Under the pieces are notes generated by a model. The model did not search any database. It was not told the origin of the DNA and was given only the letters and a program-made list of their open reading frames with translations. Both the position numbers and the translations under genes were made by a program. Below are positions 16,665 through 17,540 of a stretch of DNA of 17,540 nucleotides, one piece after another (position 1 is the first letter of the stretch; each line of letters opens with the position of its first letter). Source of the stretch: an uncultured Eubacteriales bacterium (GTDB taxonomy: Bacteria > Bacillota > Clostridia > Monoglobales > Monoglobaceae); NCBI GenBank assembly GCA_900550775.1, contig URTH01000015.1, positions 1 to 17,540 on the forward strand, in the 5' to 3' direction.

Positions 16665-17540
16665 AGCTCCTCTCCCCTCTCTCGCTCGGCCACTGCCTTT
16701 TTATAGCTGGCAGGGGTCATGTTCTCATATTTTTTAAATACCCGAATCAGGGACGCCACATTGTTAAAGCCGACCTTTTGGGCAATCTCCTGCAGCGGCT
16801 GATCGGTGGAACAGAGCAGCTTTTTGGTTTCCTCCACCCGCAGGCGGCTGATGTACTCCACAATGCTGACCCCCTGCGCGTCCTTAAACAGCTTGGAGAT
16901 ATAAGAGAGCACATAACCGAAATGATCCGCCGTTTTCGATACGTTCAAATCGCTGTCCCGATAGTTTTCGTTCAGGTATGTGCGGATTTCCTCTGCAAGA
17001 CTGTCCTTTCTTCCGCCGCCGTCTCTCTGCTCTCTCCGCGCGCAGATTCTGGTAATCAGGCTTTCCAGCTCCTCTGCGGACACAATCTTCCGGCTTGCGT
17101 AAAGTGCCGTAATATCCTGTTCATCAACATCATCCCGAAAGGTACGGATAATGCCGGCACAAAGGTCATAGAGCAAATACCGATACATGGCCGGGGAGTA
17201 ATTCGCCTCACCGGCGTAGCGGCCGATGATGATGTTTACCACCTCCATGCATTCCTGAATCCGCCCTTCACGGATACAGGTGAAAATCCCCTCCATATCC
17301 TCTGCGGATACGGACGGAATCCCCATGCCGCCGGACTGAATGTCCGCATAGCGCACCGTGGCGCTCTCATCAAAGAGGGTCAGGTATTCCAGTACGGCCA
17401 TCGCCTGGCCGTATGCGGCCGAAATGCCGTCCAGGCTGCACACCGCGCTCAACGCTGCGCCAAAGGAGACATAAAAATGCCGCTCCAGATTCTCTCTGGC
17501 GTTTTCCGATGTCTTTTGCACCTCATCCTCGCCGCAGCCG
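16661..17540 (-). CDS. AraC-family transcriptional regulator, N-terminus beyond window
   Basis: The frame is open to the right edge (about 292 residues visible), so this is the C-terminal part of a longer protein. A GTG at 17521 is possible but has little support, and the residues before it continue plausibly. The C-terminal 100 residues (nt about 16691-16999) form an AraC-type double helix-turn-helix: IRTYLNENYRDSDLNVSKTADHF, then SYISKLFKDAQGVSIVEYISRLRVEETKKLL, then EIAQKVGFNN and RVFKKYENMTPASYKKA. In the last motif the usual FxRxFKK phenylalanine is Leu, and the usual glycine before TP is lost (ENMTP). The segment upstream (SAAYGQAMAVLEYL, then TVRYADIQ) resembles the linker and GGDEF-like part of YesN-type or membrane-bound AraC regulators of Bacillota carbohydrate loci. 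It probably controls the divergent promoters at 11106-11280. Its own promoter is outside the window. Confidence 0.88.
   Translation of the reverse strand, partial: GCGEDEVQKTSENARENLERHFYVSFGAALSAVCSLDGISAAYGQAMAVLEYLTLFDESATVRYADIQSGGMGIPSVSAEDMEGIFTCIREGRIQECMEVVNIIIGRYAGEANYSPAMYRYLLYDLCAGIIRTFRDDVDEQDITALYASRKIVSAEELESLITRICARREQRDGGGRKDSLAEEIRTYLNENYRDSDLNVSKTADHFGYVLSYISKLFKDAQGVSIVEYISRLRVEETKKLLCSTDQPLQEIAQKVGFNNVASLIRVFKKYENMTPASYKKAVAERERGEEL

Noticed and set aside
16661..17521. Complete short AraC regulator starting at GTG 17521
   Set aside because: The frame stays open to the window edge and the first residues read like the interior of a longer sensor-regulator. A partial gene is the better reading.

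Overview
The window looks like a piece of a Bacillota genome, most likely a fairly GC-rich clostridial (Clostridia/Oscillospirales-like) or Paenibacillus-like bacterium. The reasons are strong AGGAGG ribosome binding sites, lipoprotein-type solute-binding proteins with LplB/YtcP-type permeases, a YesN-type AraC regulator, three C-terminal S-layer homology (SLH) domains on one secreted protein, and a copper-amine-oxidase-type 'stalk' module inside another. No RNA genes, mobile elements or CRISPR arrays were seen.

Layout. Positions 1-10961 (minus strand) hold a four-gene operon read leftwards: an SLH-anchored surface protein (9306-10961), an 873-residue secreted protein of unknown function with a degenerate SLH-like start (6664-9285), a 1432-residue multidomain heparinase II/III-type polysaccharide lyase with a C-terminal F5/8 type C module (2349-6647), and a secreted protein built from repeated LamG-like modules that runs off the left edge (1-2277). 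Positions 10962-11407 are a divergent control region. Positions 11408-15012 (plus strand) hold an ABC importer operon: a lipoprotein solute-binding protein and two permeases, with no ATPase. A 17-bp-stem bidirectional terminator (15028-15066) separates this from a convergent pair on the minus strand: an AraC-family regulator cut by the right edge (16661-17540), whose stop overlaps the TTG start of a second solute-binding lipoprotein (15072-16664), a clear paralogue of the first.

How it works together (inference). This resembles a Gram-positive polysaccharide utilisation locus. Surface proteins capture and hold an acidic polysaccharide, the lyase cuts it, the ABC importer takes up the oligosaccharides using a shared ATPase encoded elsewhere, and the AraC regulator probably switches on both arms. 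The substrate cannot be read from the sequence.

The strongest non-coding signal is in the divergent control region. Two sigma-A-type promoters face away from each other and are built from the same blocks: AAAAAAYCGACATGC, exactly 18 nt, TTTACATTCTAA, a short spacer, TAYAATAGAA. They are arranged as two nested inverted repeats sharing one centre of symmetry at 11193.5, as expected for one regulator controlling both operons. Other points are a 14-bp hairpin between the binding-protein and permease genes, and the apparent coupling of the regulator gene to the orphan binding protein.
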